This document shows positions 1 to 6,435 of a stretch of 9,311 bases of DNA, piece after piece. Under the pieces are notes generated by a model. That model was not told the origin of the DNA and did no database searches. It worked only from the letters and a program-made list of their open reading frames with translations. The stretch covers positions 1 through 9,311 of the forward strand of contig QMOC01000062.1 of assembly GCA_003648085.1 (NCBI GenBank), read 5' to 3'. The position numbers and the translations under genes were made by a program. This stretch comes from Chloroflexota bacterium. Lineage in GTDB: Bacteria > Chloroflexota > Anaerolineae > B4-G1. Each line of letters begins with the position of its first letter. Positions within the stretch are counted from its first letter, which is position 1.

Positions 1-640
1 AGCGTTGGGCGGTGTAGCGCCACATATCCACCCAGGCATCTTGGGCGTCCTGATCTTGCCACATAGAATCATTGAGATAACTCTCGTCGTACCAGTCTCC
101 AACGTCCTCCAGGCAGCATACGCTGAACTCGGCCCGGCCTGGCCCGGTGCGGAAGGAGATGACGGCGAACATATCGGCCTGGGCGATCTTGCTCAGCAAG
201 TTGTCCAAATTGTTCTGAATGTCCAGATCCACGGTGTAGGGTGGGGTCTCGGTGAACAGGCCGGGGTGGGAGATATTGACGTAATTGGCACCCAGCGCGG
301 CCAGCCGATTGAAATCCTCCTGGGTATAGGGTGGTCCGACGGGGCCGGGTCCCATAAACTCCTCCCCGTCCAGTTCGGGGTAAACGCGACGCTGGTAAAT
401 ATTGGCGCCGCGCAACCGAGTGGCCCCACCGGCCCACAGCGCCCACTTGTCAACCCCGCCAACTGTGGTGGGACGTGGCGTGGTGGTTTCCGCTGTCGCT
501 GCGGGAGCGAGGATTGAGGGAGTTGCTGTTGCATTCTCCTCCTCCGCATCGAACGTGGCAGGGTAATTGCAGGTTAGGCTAGTACTGAGGAACAACACCA
601 AAGCCAAATAGATTATCGGGCGACAATTGTGACCTTTCAC
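1..640 (-). CDS. Exported GH5-like glycoside hydrolase (cellulase-type), N-terminal 213 residues, 3' end outside window
   Basis: The frame opens at GTG 640 and runs without a stop to the window edge, giving 213 residues. An SD-like GAGGT lies 5 nt upstream of the GTG, which decides the start. Residues 1-24 form an export signal (basic MKGHNCR, then a hydrophobic run ending STSLTC). The Cys could be lipidated, but the lipobox is poor. Residues 31-62 are a low-complexity Thr/Ala/Pro linker. From about residue 64 the protein reads like the start of a GH5-type TIM barrel: LRGANIYQ (76-83), then LAALGANYVNISHPGLF (113-129), then a strand AVISFRTGPGR (159-169). In GH5 enzymes the equivalent LRGVN strand and the RLxxLGxNxVRI helix-strand open the barrel, and the catalytic acid/base and nucleophile Glu come later, so they are off the window. 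The likely role is hydrolysis of a beta-linked polysaccharide outside the membrane; the substrate cannot be told. Another clan GH-A family is possible. Divergent from the phosphoesterase gene. Confidence 0.8.
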   Translation of the reverse strand, partial: MKGHNCRPIIYLALVLFLSTSLTCNYPATFDAEEENATATPSILAPAATAETTTPRPTTVGGVDKWALWAGGATRLRGANIYQRRVYPELDGEEFMGPGPVGPPYTQEDFNRLAALGANYVNISHPGLFTETPPYTVDLDIQNNLDNLLSKIAQADMFAVISFRTGPGRAEFSVCCLEDVGDWYDESYLNDSMWQDQDAQDAWVDMWRYTAQR

Positions 641-645
641 TTCAC

Positions 646-650
646 ACCTC
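646..650 (-). promoter_or_regulatory. Ribosome binding site deciding the GTG start of the GH5-like gene
   Basis: On the minus strand GAGGT is followed by 5 nt and then GTG at 640. No ATG in this frame sits in front of the signal peptide, so this site supports the GTG start. Confidence 0.6.
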
Positions 651-678
651 GTAATGCTTTTGCCAATGCCAGCGGCCC

Positions 679-820
679 GCACGGGCATGAAGTGCCCGTG
701 CTACGAAGCGGCGCCCGACGAGTCGGGCTTACGCCGCAACACAGCAGAAAAACGTCTTTGCGGCAAGTAAGGGGGATTGATCCCCCGCTGCTCTGTAGCC
801 CGGCGACTTCATCGCCGGGC
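679..820. repeat. Nested cluster of five palindromic hairpins in the divergent intergenic region
   Basis: Five inverted repeats are visible. H1 is 679-701 (9-nt arms, loop TGAAG). H2 is 713-728 (7-nt arms, loop GA). A central pair is GCCGCAA at 733-739 with TTGCGGC at 758-764. H3 is 771-786 (7-nt arms, loop TG). H4 is 798-820 (9-nt arms, loop CTTCA). All arms pair perfectly. The order is symmetric about the central stem: H1 mirrors H4 and H2 mirrors H3. H1 and the reverse complement of H4 share ATGAAGT and a following CTAC while their stems differ. H2 and the reverse complement of H3 share TTAC and GCCGCAA while their stems differ. This resembles REP/REPIN-type dispersed repeats. No U-run follows any hairpin, so an ordinary terminator is unlikely. 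It fills much of the 263-nt gap between divergent genes. A weak -10-like TGTAAT at 862-867 is the only promoter hint I see for the phosphoesterase. Confidence 0.85.
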
Positions 821-880
821 GGCGGTGTGCAGCAGACATCGAAGTGTCAACCTATTTCGCTTGTAATTGAACCATCCCAA

Positions 881-888
881 GGAAGGAG
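881..888 (+). promoter_or_regulatory. SD-like GGAAGGAG upstream of the phosphoesterase, unusually far from the ATG
   Basis: GGAAGGAG ends 15 nt before ATG 904, longer than the usual 5-9 nt. The frame has no ATG, GTG or TTG between its upstream stop (TGA at 868-870) and 904, so the start cannot be moved closer. A weaker AAAGG at 895-899, 4 nt before the ATG, may be used instead. Confidence 0.4.
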
Positions 889-903
889 TTCTCCAAAGGC
901 CAT

Positions 904-1752
904 ATGGCACACAGGATCACGCGACGGCAGTTCCTCAAATGGATGCTGGGCAGCACGGCGGCAGCCGGCCTCTCGGCCCTCGGGGGAGTGGGCTACGTCA
1001 CACTCGTCGAACCCCACTGGCTTGCACTCAACCAGGTGAGCGTGCCGCTCCCCGGCCTGCCCGCCAACCTCGACGGCTTCACCATCGCGCAACTTTCGGA
1101 CCTGCACCGCGGACTGGATGTGACACAGGAGGACGTTGCGCGGGCGGTGGAACTGGCGCTGCGGCTGAGGGCCGACTTGGTCGTACTGACCGGCGACTAC
1201 GTAACAGGCTCCGCCGAGCACGCACCCTCTTGCGCGGAAGCCCTCTCTCCATTGGCAGCCGCCGGCAACGTGCTCGCCTGCCTGGGGAACCACGACCACT
1301 GGACGGACGCCGACGTCATCACCGGAGCGCTCACCGAGGTCGGGCTGACTGTACTGCGCAACGCGGCACGGGAGGTGGCGGACGGGCTGTGGGTGGCGGC
1401 AGTGGACGACGTATGGGAGCGGCACGCCGATCTGGAGAAGGCGCTGAAGGGAGTGCCGACCGGCGCGACGGTCGTGCTCCTGGCCCACGAGCCCGACTAC
1501 GCCGACGAGGTGGCAGCCGATGGGCGGGTGAGCCTGCAACTTTCGGGCCACTCCCACGGCGGGCAGGTACGGTTGCCCTTCATCGGGCCGCCGTTTCTGC
1601 CTTACCTGGGCCGCAAATACCCGGCCGGGCTCTACCGGGTGGGAGAGATGTGGCTCTACGTCAACCGGGGCGTGGGACTGGTCCGCCCGGCAGTGCGCTT
1701 TAACTGCCGCCCGGAGGTGACACTTTTAAGGTTGCGGCAGCCGGTTATATGA
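904..1752 (+). CDS. Tat-exported calcineurin-like metallophosphoesterase, YkuE type
   Basis: A 282-residue protein of normal length for YkuE/YaeI-type metallophosphoesterases. The N-terminus carries a twin-arginine signal, RRQFLKW at 7-13, followed by the hydrophobic Ala/Gly-rich run 14-31. Export in folded form, metal already loaded, is therefore expected. All five metal-binding blocks of the family are present in order: SDLH (D66, H68), TGDY (D98), GNHD (128-131), AHEPD (H195) and SGHSHGGQV (H216, H218). The active site should hold two metal ions and cleave a phosphoester or phosphoanhydride outside the membrane. The substrate is not shown by the sequence; YkuE-type members have been linked to envelope lipid or wall precursors, so a specific assignment would be a guess. 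The gene is visibly more GC-rich than the genes to its right. Its last 27 bp overlap the convergent PPC-repeat gene, so no separate terminator fits between the two stops. Confidence 0.92.
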   Translation: MAHRITRRQFLKWMLGSTAAAGLSALGGVGYVTLVEPHWLALNQVSVPLPGLPANLDGFTIAQLSDLHRGLDVTQEDVARAVELALRLRADLVVLTGDYVTGSAEHAPSCAEALSPLAAAGNVLACLGNHDHWTDADVITGALTEVGLTVLRNAAREVADGLWVAAVDDVWERHADLEKALKGVPTGATVVLLAHEPDYADEVAADGRVSLQLSGHSHGGQVRLPFIGPPFLPYLGRKYPAGLYRVGEMWLYVNRGVGLVRPAVRFNCRPEVTLLRLRQPVI

Positions 1753-4371
1753 AGGACTCCCCCACAGCCCACGTCGCCAAAATTGGTGCAAGATCCGTGA
1801 CGCTCCTTGACTCTGATTCAGGGTAACCTGAAGCGAGTATGGATTGCAATTGTCGTAATCGCCGAGGGATTTCACAACTATATAATACGTCCCGATGCCC
1901 TGGGCGGACCATTCAATGTGCTCATCAGCACCCGGCTCCGTATTCTCGGATCCCTCCCAATGGTCCCCGACCCAAAGGAATAGGTCGTAGTTTACCGTAT
2001 CAGGCACCTCAAGATCAACCTCGATCTCTCTCAAACCCTGATTCCAGTCGTCCAGGGTGAGTTCGAAGTGATACCAGTCACGCTCTACCTGCTGGCTGTC
2101 CTCCAGATGTATGTGCTCCTCACATATATAGCCGGCAATGGGCTCGCCGGATTCGAGGGCTGGCCAATCCAGGCATTGATACTGGTCGTTATCGGGCTCG
2201 TGTTCGTCATTACAAGTACAGGTCGTGAAACTCCACCACCCTTCCTCTGGCCCCCGGCTCTCCGCATCGTGGCTGTCGTGGGCCACGATGTACCAGTTGT
2301 ATTGAGTGCTATAGTCCAACGTGCCGGGGTCGTAAGTTATAGAGGCCTGTGTAGCCGGGTAGGGGCCGATGGTCTCTTTGAGCGGTGGAGGCGAGTCGCT
2401 CCCGAAGTAAACATCGTAGGTCACTGTATCGTCAGAGTCAGGATCACCGCCGCTCCAACTCAGGTCAACATCAATCTGTTGCCCTGTAGCGCCGTCAGAA
2501 GGTGAAGGAGTTGACGGTGTGTTAGGTGGATTATTGGGGAGAGGTTTGAAGATAACGGGAAGGTAACAGTAAAAGGGAACCGTGGCTACTTCCAAGCGGT
2601 AACTGACATCACAACCACCGACAGTCGCCTCAAAGGGCGACACCTTCACGTAATACACCCCATCCACAGGTGCTTTCCAAACGATCTCAGAGGCCGGAAT
2701 ATCGTCTGCATAATCGTCATTCACCACCTCATCGCTATTCACCGTCACCGTAACACCATCTGCGTCATATAACCCCAACACGGTGTCGTTATTGCCCTCC
2801 AGGTCGAATGTCCTGATGCGGTACGTATAACCCTTTACGGCGTTGAACTTTACCCAATCCGCCTCATCGGGAGCACGCTCACCCTGGCATATGCACGGGA
2901 CGTGGAAATTGTGAGACTGAGATAGACCATCCACGGTGATTGGCTGCGCCTGATCCAGCGTGTCATCCTCCTCATAAGCATCCTCACAGAGGACGCTGCT
3001 AGTGACCACCAGGGAGTAGGAGAAGCCACACCCACCAACGTGGGGGCTGTGATGCCTCACTTTGGCAAAATATGTCCCACTTGCAGAGGCTCTCCAAATG
3101 ATCCGGGAAGCCAGATTATCCGGATAGTCAATATCATCGTTACATTCCAACTCTCGAATCTCCGCGTCGTACAGACAAAGCACCGTGTCATTGCCAGGAG
3201 ACAGGTCGAGCGTCTGGATGGTGTATTCGTTGCCGGCGAAAGCCCAGAACTTCACCCAATCCTCATCGCCTTCCACGTGGAAAGTGCGATCCCGCTGGAG
3301 GTCGCCGTTCACAACGATAGGTTTAGCCCCACCCGGGATATCGTCAGGCTCAAACTCGTCAGCACACTCACCGGGGGGAGGAGTAGGCGTGGGTGTGTCC
3401 AGTGAGGTCTCCACTTTTAGACGATAACTGAGATCGCACCCGCCAGCGTAGCGATTAAAAGGCCTTACCTTCACATAATACGTTCCGCCCTTATCGGCCA
3501 TCCAGTCAATCCTGGAGGCCGGGGGATTCTCCGGGTCATCATCATTCACCATTTCATCGCCATTCACCGTCACCGTGATGCCGTCTGCATCGTATAGCCC
3601 CAGTATTGTGTCATTGCCACCGCTCAAACTGAACGTTTTGATGGTGTACACAGTGCCTGTTATAGCATCAAATTTCACCCAGTCCACATCGCCACCACAC
3701 GAGCCGTGAAACGTATGCTCCTGGCTTATGCCATCTACGTCAATTGACTTGGCTTCGTCCATAGTATTGTCAGGTTCAAAGCCCTCGCCACAGGGGTCGT
3801 CGCTATCAGTGATGCGTATGGAGTAGGAGAAACCATCCCCACCCTGGAATTTGGGATGCGCCATTTTAATGAAGTATGTCCCCCTTGCAGGAGCCGTCCA
3901 AAGGATTGTGGAAGCAGGGGGATTATCCCCATCATCGTTTTGTGTCAGCAGAGTACCATCTGCATCGTATAACCAAAGTTTCGTATCGTTTATAGGGCTC
4001 AGATCAAAGGTCTCGATCGTGTACTCAACACCGGCCCAGGCCCAGAATTTCACCCAATCTACATCACCCGGCACTTGGAAATAGTGAACTTGCGGGGTGT
4101 AAATAACGATCTTCTTTGCCTGGTCTATGGTGTCGTCAGGCTCAAAAGGATCAATCTGGGTGAGAGACTCGCCCCCGGCCGCGGGTATGCTCCTGGGCGT
4201 TCTCAGCAGATCCGGGGAGACCTCCGCCGCCCCAAACCCAGACGCAGGAGGAGAAAGATCAACAGTACCTGCAACTTGAGCGGAACTGGCGGCAAAGGAC
4301 CAAAGTAACATGCACGTGATGGCGGCGCAAGCAACGACCATCAGCCGCCTATGTCGAATTGTGATCTCCAT
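1726..4371 (-). CDS. Large secreted protein with five PPC-like domains and an Fn3-like domain
   Basis: An 881-residue protein with no recognisable catalytic domain. Start ATG 4371 has GAGGAG 7 nt upstream. Residues 1-32 are a signal peptide (basic EITIRHRRL, hydrophobic core, cleavage probably after SSA). Four PPC (bacterial pre-peptidase C-terminal) domains follow, at about 75-188, 196-322, 337-456 and 463-597. Each starts with an E-DD/DN-T acidic motif, has DWVKF in the middle, a LYDADG-type strand, and ends at SYxL. A YLPVIFK element is at 603-609, an Fn3-like domain at about 613-718 (ending WWSFTT), and a more divergent PPC-like domain at 722-852 (RDWYHFEL, GTYYIVVKSLG). Asp-rich loops and paired Cys suggest Ca-binding or disulfide-stabilised beta sandwiches. 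PPC domains usually sit behind secreted peptidases; here they make up the whole protein, so a binding, adhesive or surface role is inferred. The 29-residue tail after 852 is unlike a PPC end and is encoded opposite the phosphoesterase stop. Confidence 0.9.
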   Translation of the reverse strand: MEITIRHRRLMVVACAAITCMLLWSFAASSAQVAGTVDLSPPASGFGAAEVSPDLLRTPRSIPAAGGESLTQIDPFEPDDTIDQAKKIVIYTPQVHYFQVPGDVDWVKFWAWAGVEYTIETFDLSPINDTKLWLYDADGTLLTQNDDGDNPPASTILWTAPARGTYFIKMAHPKFQGGDGFSYSIRITDSDDPCGEGFEPDNTMDEAKSIDVDGISQEHTFHGSCGGDVDWVKFDAITGTVYTIKTFSLSGGNDTILGLYDADGITVTVNGDEMVNDDDPENPPASRIDWMADKGGTYYVKVRPFNRYAGGCDLSYRLKVETSLDTPTPTPPPGECADEFEPDDIPGGAKPIVVNGDLQRDRTFHVEGDEDWVKFWAFAGNEYTIQTLDLSPGNDTVLCLYDAEIRELECNDDIDYPDNLASRIIWRASASGTYFAKVRHHSPHVGGCGFSYSLVVTSSVLCEDAYEEDDTLDQAQPITVDGLSQSHNFHVPCICQGERAPDEADWVKFNAVKGYTYRIRTFDLEGNNDTVLGLYDADGVTVTVNSDEVVNDDYADDIPASEIVWKAPVDGVYYVKVSPFEATVGGCDVSYRLEVATVPFYCYLPVIFKPLPNNPPNTPSTPSPSDGATGQQIDVDLSWSGGDPDSDDTVTYDVYFGSDSPPPLKETIGPYPATQASITYDPGTLDYSTQYNWYIVAHDSHDAESRGPEEGWWSFTTCTCNDEHEPDNDQYQCLDWPALESGEPIAGYICEEHIHLEDSQQVERDWYHFELTLDDWNQGLREIEVDLEVPDTVNYDLFLWVGDHWEGSENTEPGADEHIEWSAQGIGTYYIVVKSLGDYDNCNPYSLQVTLNQSQGASRILHQFWRRGLWGSPSYNRLPQP
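2581..3363 (-). repeat. PPC domain pair A2-B2, second copy of the duplication
   Basis: Residues 337-597 of the PPC protein. PPC3 has DWVKFWAFAG like PPC1. PPC4 has TVTVNSDEVVNDD like PPC2. The two pairs are joined by a short TPTPTPPPGE linker (327-336) exactly at the unit boundary. Confidence 0.75.
3403..4149 (-). repeat. PPC domain pair A1-B1, first copy of an intragenic duplication
   Basis: Residues 75-323 of the PPC protein. PPC1 (type A) carries DWVKFWAWAG and a short loop. PPC2 (type B) carries DWVKFDA and the TVTVNGDEMVNDD insertion. PPC1 is most like PPC3 and PPC2 most like PPC4, so the unit copied was a pair. Similarity is visible at DNA level too, in the TVTVN-coding stretches around 3550-3600. 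Confidence 0.75.
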
Positions 4372-4378
4372 GCTCTTT

Positions 4379-4384
4379 CTCCTC
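4379..4384 (-). promoter_or_regulatory. Ribosome binding site of the PPC-repeat gene
   Basis: GAGGAG on the minus strand, 7 nt before ATG 4371. It supports this start over the internal Met at residue 11, which would remove the basic n-region of the signal peptide. Upstream, TTGACC (4425-4430) resembles a -35 box, but no good -10 box lies at the right distance. Confidence 0.7.
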
Positions 4385-4508
4385 GATATAGAGTATTACA
4401 GAGTACCTTCGGGACGCCACCCACGGTCAACTTGTTTAACGGGAGTCTGACGGATTTTGGAGCCCCCACGTTTATGGTACGACGGCTGATGAACCGCAAG
4501 ATGTGGGG

Positions 4509-4577
4509 GTCGTATTGGCGACTTCAGTCGCTCTGACCTCGCTTTGAACGACTGAAGTCGTTACTGCGGGCAAAATC
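4509..4577. repeat. REPIN-like palindromic repeat, copy A
   Basis: A 69-nt unit made of two small palindromes that are also near reverse complements of each other. The left one is GCGACT-TC-AGTCGC (4518-4531) and the right one AACGACT-GA-AGTCGTT (4547-4562), 15 nt apart. The unit could fold as two small hairpins or one long one. It is followed by GCGGGCAAAATC, also present in copy B. It lies in the 299-nt gap between the kinase stop and the PPC gene start. An extra inverted pair, CCCCCAC (4463-4469) and GTGGGGG (4503-4509), sits at its left edge. I see no gene in the gap. Confidence 0.85.
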
Positions 4578-4600
4578 ACCGGTGTCCAGGTCTATACCGG

Positions 4601-4668
4601 GTCGTAGTGGCGACTTCAGTCGCTCTGGTCTCGTTTGAACGACTGAAGTCGTTACTACGGGCAAAATC
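4601..4668. repeat. REPIN-like palindromic repeat, copy B
   Basis: A 68-nt near-copy of the unit at 4509-4577 in the same orientation, 23 nt further on, with a few substitutions and one single-base gap. Here the outer ends also pair (GTAGT on the left, ACTAC on the right). It ends 2 nt from the kinase stop codon, so it would be the first structure in the 3' end of the kinase transcript. There it could protect the RNA from 3' decay or slow RNA polymerase. No T-run follows on the minus strand, so a classic intrinsic terminator is not supported. Confidence 0.85.
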
Positions 4669-4670
4669 GC

Positions 4671-6392
4671 CTATGGCGGCGGTATTGTAGGCGGCGACGC
4701 GGGCTTCTTCGTCGGCTTCGGCTTACCCCCACCACCCCCCGACGGCTGCGGTGTCGCTGTCGGCGGGATGGGCGTTGCCGTCGGTCGTGGCCGCCAGACC
4801 CTTGTGACCGTCGGCGTCGGTGTCGGCGTATCGGTCGGCATCGGCGTCGGCGTCGGTGTCGGCGTCGGAGCGACAACGGTGAAAGCACCGGGCAATTCGC
4901 TGGAGCTACCGTCGGGGTTGATCACCAGCACGCTCCATACACCCGGCTCGGCGTCGGCAATATTGAAGGAGCACTGCATCCTGCTCCCGGCAGCGTAGAC
5001 CCTCACCCCTGTGGCCGGGATGTCGCCCTGAGCACCGCTCAGGAACACGTCCGGGATTTCCTGGAAATTCTCACCTATGATAGTCACCGTGACGCTCCCC
5101 TCGTCTGTCGAAGCGGAGTTGGGGCTGATACTGATCGCCACGGGGGACGGTACCGGTGTCGGTGTCGGCGTCGTGGTGGGTGTCGCCGTCGGCGTCGGGG
5201 TATCCGTTGGTGACCACGGCAGGGCCATAGGGAAACTCTGCGGGAATATGAGGGCCGCCGCGCAGATGAAGACCAGCAACGCCACCGCTGCCCCTATCAA
5301 AGCCGGTCGCCAGCGCCTAACCAGTGACGGCTTTCGCTCCGGCCTCTCCGCTTCCCGTTCCCCCGCACGTGACGGCCCGGCACGGCGTGGAATAGCCCCT
5401 GTCGTCACCCATCCGATAGCCTCGGCTGATTCGGTACCAGGAACAGCAGGGGCCGGCATACCAAGCCGTGGGGCAGGCACAGCCCTATCCAGCATGGTCA
5501 CCATCTCCTCCATAGTCGGCCTGTTAGTGGGGTCCTTCTCCAGGGCCTGGAAGATGATGTCCTCGACCACGGGGGGAATCTCATAATTGAAGTCAGTTAA
5601 GGGAATAGGTGTTTCCTCAAGAATGGCGGACTTGATGCCCTCTTCATCCTCAGCAACGAAGGGGAGACAGCCTGCCAGCATCTCGTACAGCACCAACCCC
5701 AAGGCATATACGTCGGCCGGCCGCTGATCCATAATCTGATCAGGTGGCAGTTCCCCCAGGTGCACCCTCAAACGCTCCGGAGACATGTAGCGCACACTGC
5801 CGGCTACTACCGCGGGCTCGTGAGTGCTTCTGGCAATGCCGAAGTCGGTCAAAACCGCCTCTATGATGCCGTTTTCAGACCGAGCATAGCGGAATAATAT
5901 GTTATCCGGCTTGACGTCCCAGTGGACGTATCCTTTGGCGTGCATATAGTCCAGTGCAGACCCAACTTGGTAAGCGATCTCCACTGCCTCTTCAAGGGGA
6001 ATAACTCCCAGTTCTTGCAGGCGGCTTTCCAGTGATCCTCCCCCCAGGTACTCCAAGACGCAGAACCACGGATTACCGGGCACGTTAGTAGCCCTCGAGA
6101 TGTAATGCTCTCTGCGCCCGTTTCGAGAAGGGATGGGGTAAACCTTGACGATGCTGGGGTGCCGAAGTTTCTGGAGTATCTCGACCTCCTTGCGCAAGGC
6201 GTTAAGCGCAAAAAGCCCTCGCTCCCCATTCCCCTCCTCCACTGGAACGATCTTGACGATCACAAGCTGGGTCCTGTCCACCTGCGCTAATTGGGCCAGA
6301 AACAGTGTGGATGTACCACCTCTGGCTGCTTCTTCCAGAGGGGCTATGATTTTATAGGGCCCCACCCTGCTACCTGCTCTTATATCCAACAT
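4671..6392 (-). CDS. Transmembrane Ser/Thr protein kinase (Hanks type) with extracellular TIG-like domain
   Basis: 573 residues from ATG 6392, which has a perfect AAGGAGG 7 nt upstream. The frame stays open to an earlier ATG at 6578, but that would add 62 residues reading through the end of the previous gene with no family resemblance. Kinase domain about 12-302: Lys K47 (VIVKI), helix-C E69, catalytic loop H157-W-D-V-K-P-D-N164, DFG 183-185, SPE 204-206, D227xxxxG232. Odd points: the HRD Arg is Trp, and the glycine loop reads A-R-G-G-T-S (23-28), keeping only the middle of GxGxxG. A basic stretch (RKPSLVRRWR) precedes one membrane segment at about 364-384. Outside are a TP-rich spacer, an IPT/TIG-like beta domain (about 418-507, ENF and NPDGSSSELPGAF), a second TP-rich spacer and a GGGGG/KPKPTKK tail ending in PPP. 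It probably phosphorylates Thr/Ser on partners read by the neighbouring FHA protein. Confidence 0.92.
   Translation of the reverse strand: MLDIRAGSRVGPYKIIAPLEEAARGGTSTLFLAQLAQVDRTQLVIVKIVPVEEGNGERGLFALNALRKEVEILQKLRHPSIVKVYPIPSRNGRREHYISRATNVPGNPWFCVLEYLGGGSLESRLQELGVIPLEEAVEIAYQVGSALDYMHAKGYVHWDVKPDNILFRYARSENGIIEAVLTDFGIARSTHEPAVVAGSVRYMSPERLRVHLGELPPDQIMDQRPADVYALGLVLYEMLAGCLPFVAEDEEGIKSAILEETPIPLTDFNYEIPPVVEDIIFQALEKDPTNRPTMEEMVTMLDRAVPAPRLGMPAPAVPGTESAEAIGWVTTGAIPRRAGPSRAGEREAERPERKPSLVRRWRPALIGAAVALLVFICAAALIFPQSFPMALPWSPTDTPTPTATPTTTPTPTPVPSPVAISISPNSASTDEGSVTVTIIGENFQEIPDVFLSGAQGDIPATGVRVYAAGSRMQCSFNIADAEPGVWSVLVINPDGSSSELPGAFTVVAPTPTPTPTPMPTDTPTPTPTVTRVWRPRPTATPIPPTATPQPSGGGGGKPKPTKKPASPPTIPPP
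4805..4868 (-). repeat. Tandem TP-codon repeat in the kinase extracellular tail
   Basis: Near-hexameric repeats (variants of TCGGCG/TCGGTG on the plus strand) encode alternating Thr-Pro, residues 509-529. Such a spacer is extended and could be glycosylated. Copy number may vary between strains by slippage. Confidence 0.7.
5139..5207 (-). repeat. Tandem TP-codon repeat just outside the kinase membrane segment
   Basis: The same low-complexity coding as the distal TP repeat, residues 396-418. It separates the membrane segment from the TIG-like domain and may hold that domain away from the membrane. Confidence 0.7.
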
Positions 6393-6399
6393 AGCACAT

Positions 6400-6406
6400 C
6401 CTCCTT
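6400..6406 (-). promoter_or_regulatory. Ribosome binding site that fixes the kinase start
   Basis: AAGGAGG on the minus strand, 7 nt before ATG 6392. It lies in the 43-nt gap after the vWA/FHA stop, and argues strongly for MLDIRAG as the kinase N-terminus. Confidence 0.85.
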
Positions 6407-6435
6407 TTGGGCGAGCCTCCTCACCCTTCGTGACC

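Noticed and set aside
69..549. Two open minus-strand frames (69-446 and 193-549) over the GH5-like region.
   Set aside because: Both are Arg/Pro-rich shadows. The third frame, from GTG 640, gives a signal peptide and recognisable GH5-like barrel strands without a stop.
679..820. Intrinsic terminators formed by the hairpin cluster.
   Set aside because: No hairpin is followed by a T-run on either strand, and the flanking genes both point away from the region.
847..1703. Long open frames over the phosphoesterase gene (847-1557 minus and 867-1703 plus).
   Set aside because: They are by-products of high GC. The 904-1752 frame holds the Tat signal and all metal-binding motifs.
1875..1895. A TATAATAC promoter-like box.
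   Set aside because: It lies deep inside the PPC-repeat coding sequence with no gene placed to use it.
4400..4430. A sigma-70-type promoter for the PPC gene, with -35 TTGACC at 4425-4430.
   Set aside because: The only nearby -10 candidate (TACTCT) matches 3 of 6 positions at 19-nt spacing, too weak to annotate.
4509..4668. A possible short CRISPR array from two similar repeats with a 23-nt spacer.
   Set aside because: There are only two copies of a 68-69-nt doubly palindromic unit, no further repeats and no cas genes. It fits a REPIN-like element better.
4768..5586. Val/Gly-rich plus-strand frames opposite the kinase C-terminus (4768-4998 and 5077-5586).
   Set aside because: They are antisense readings of the TP-codon repeats and neighbouring kinase codons, without ribosome sites or recognisable motifs.
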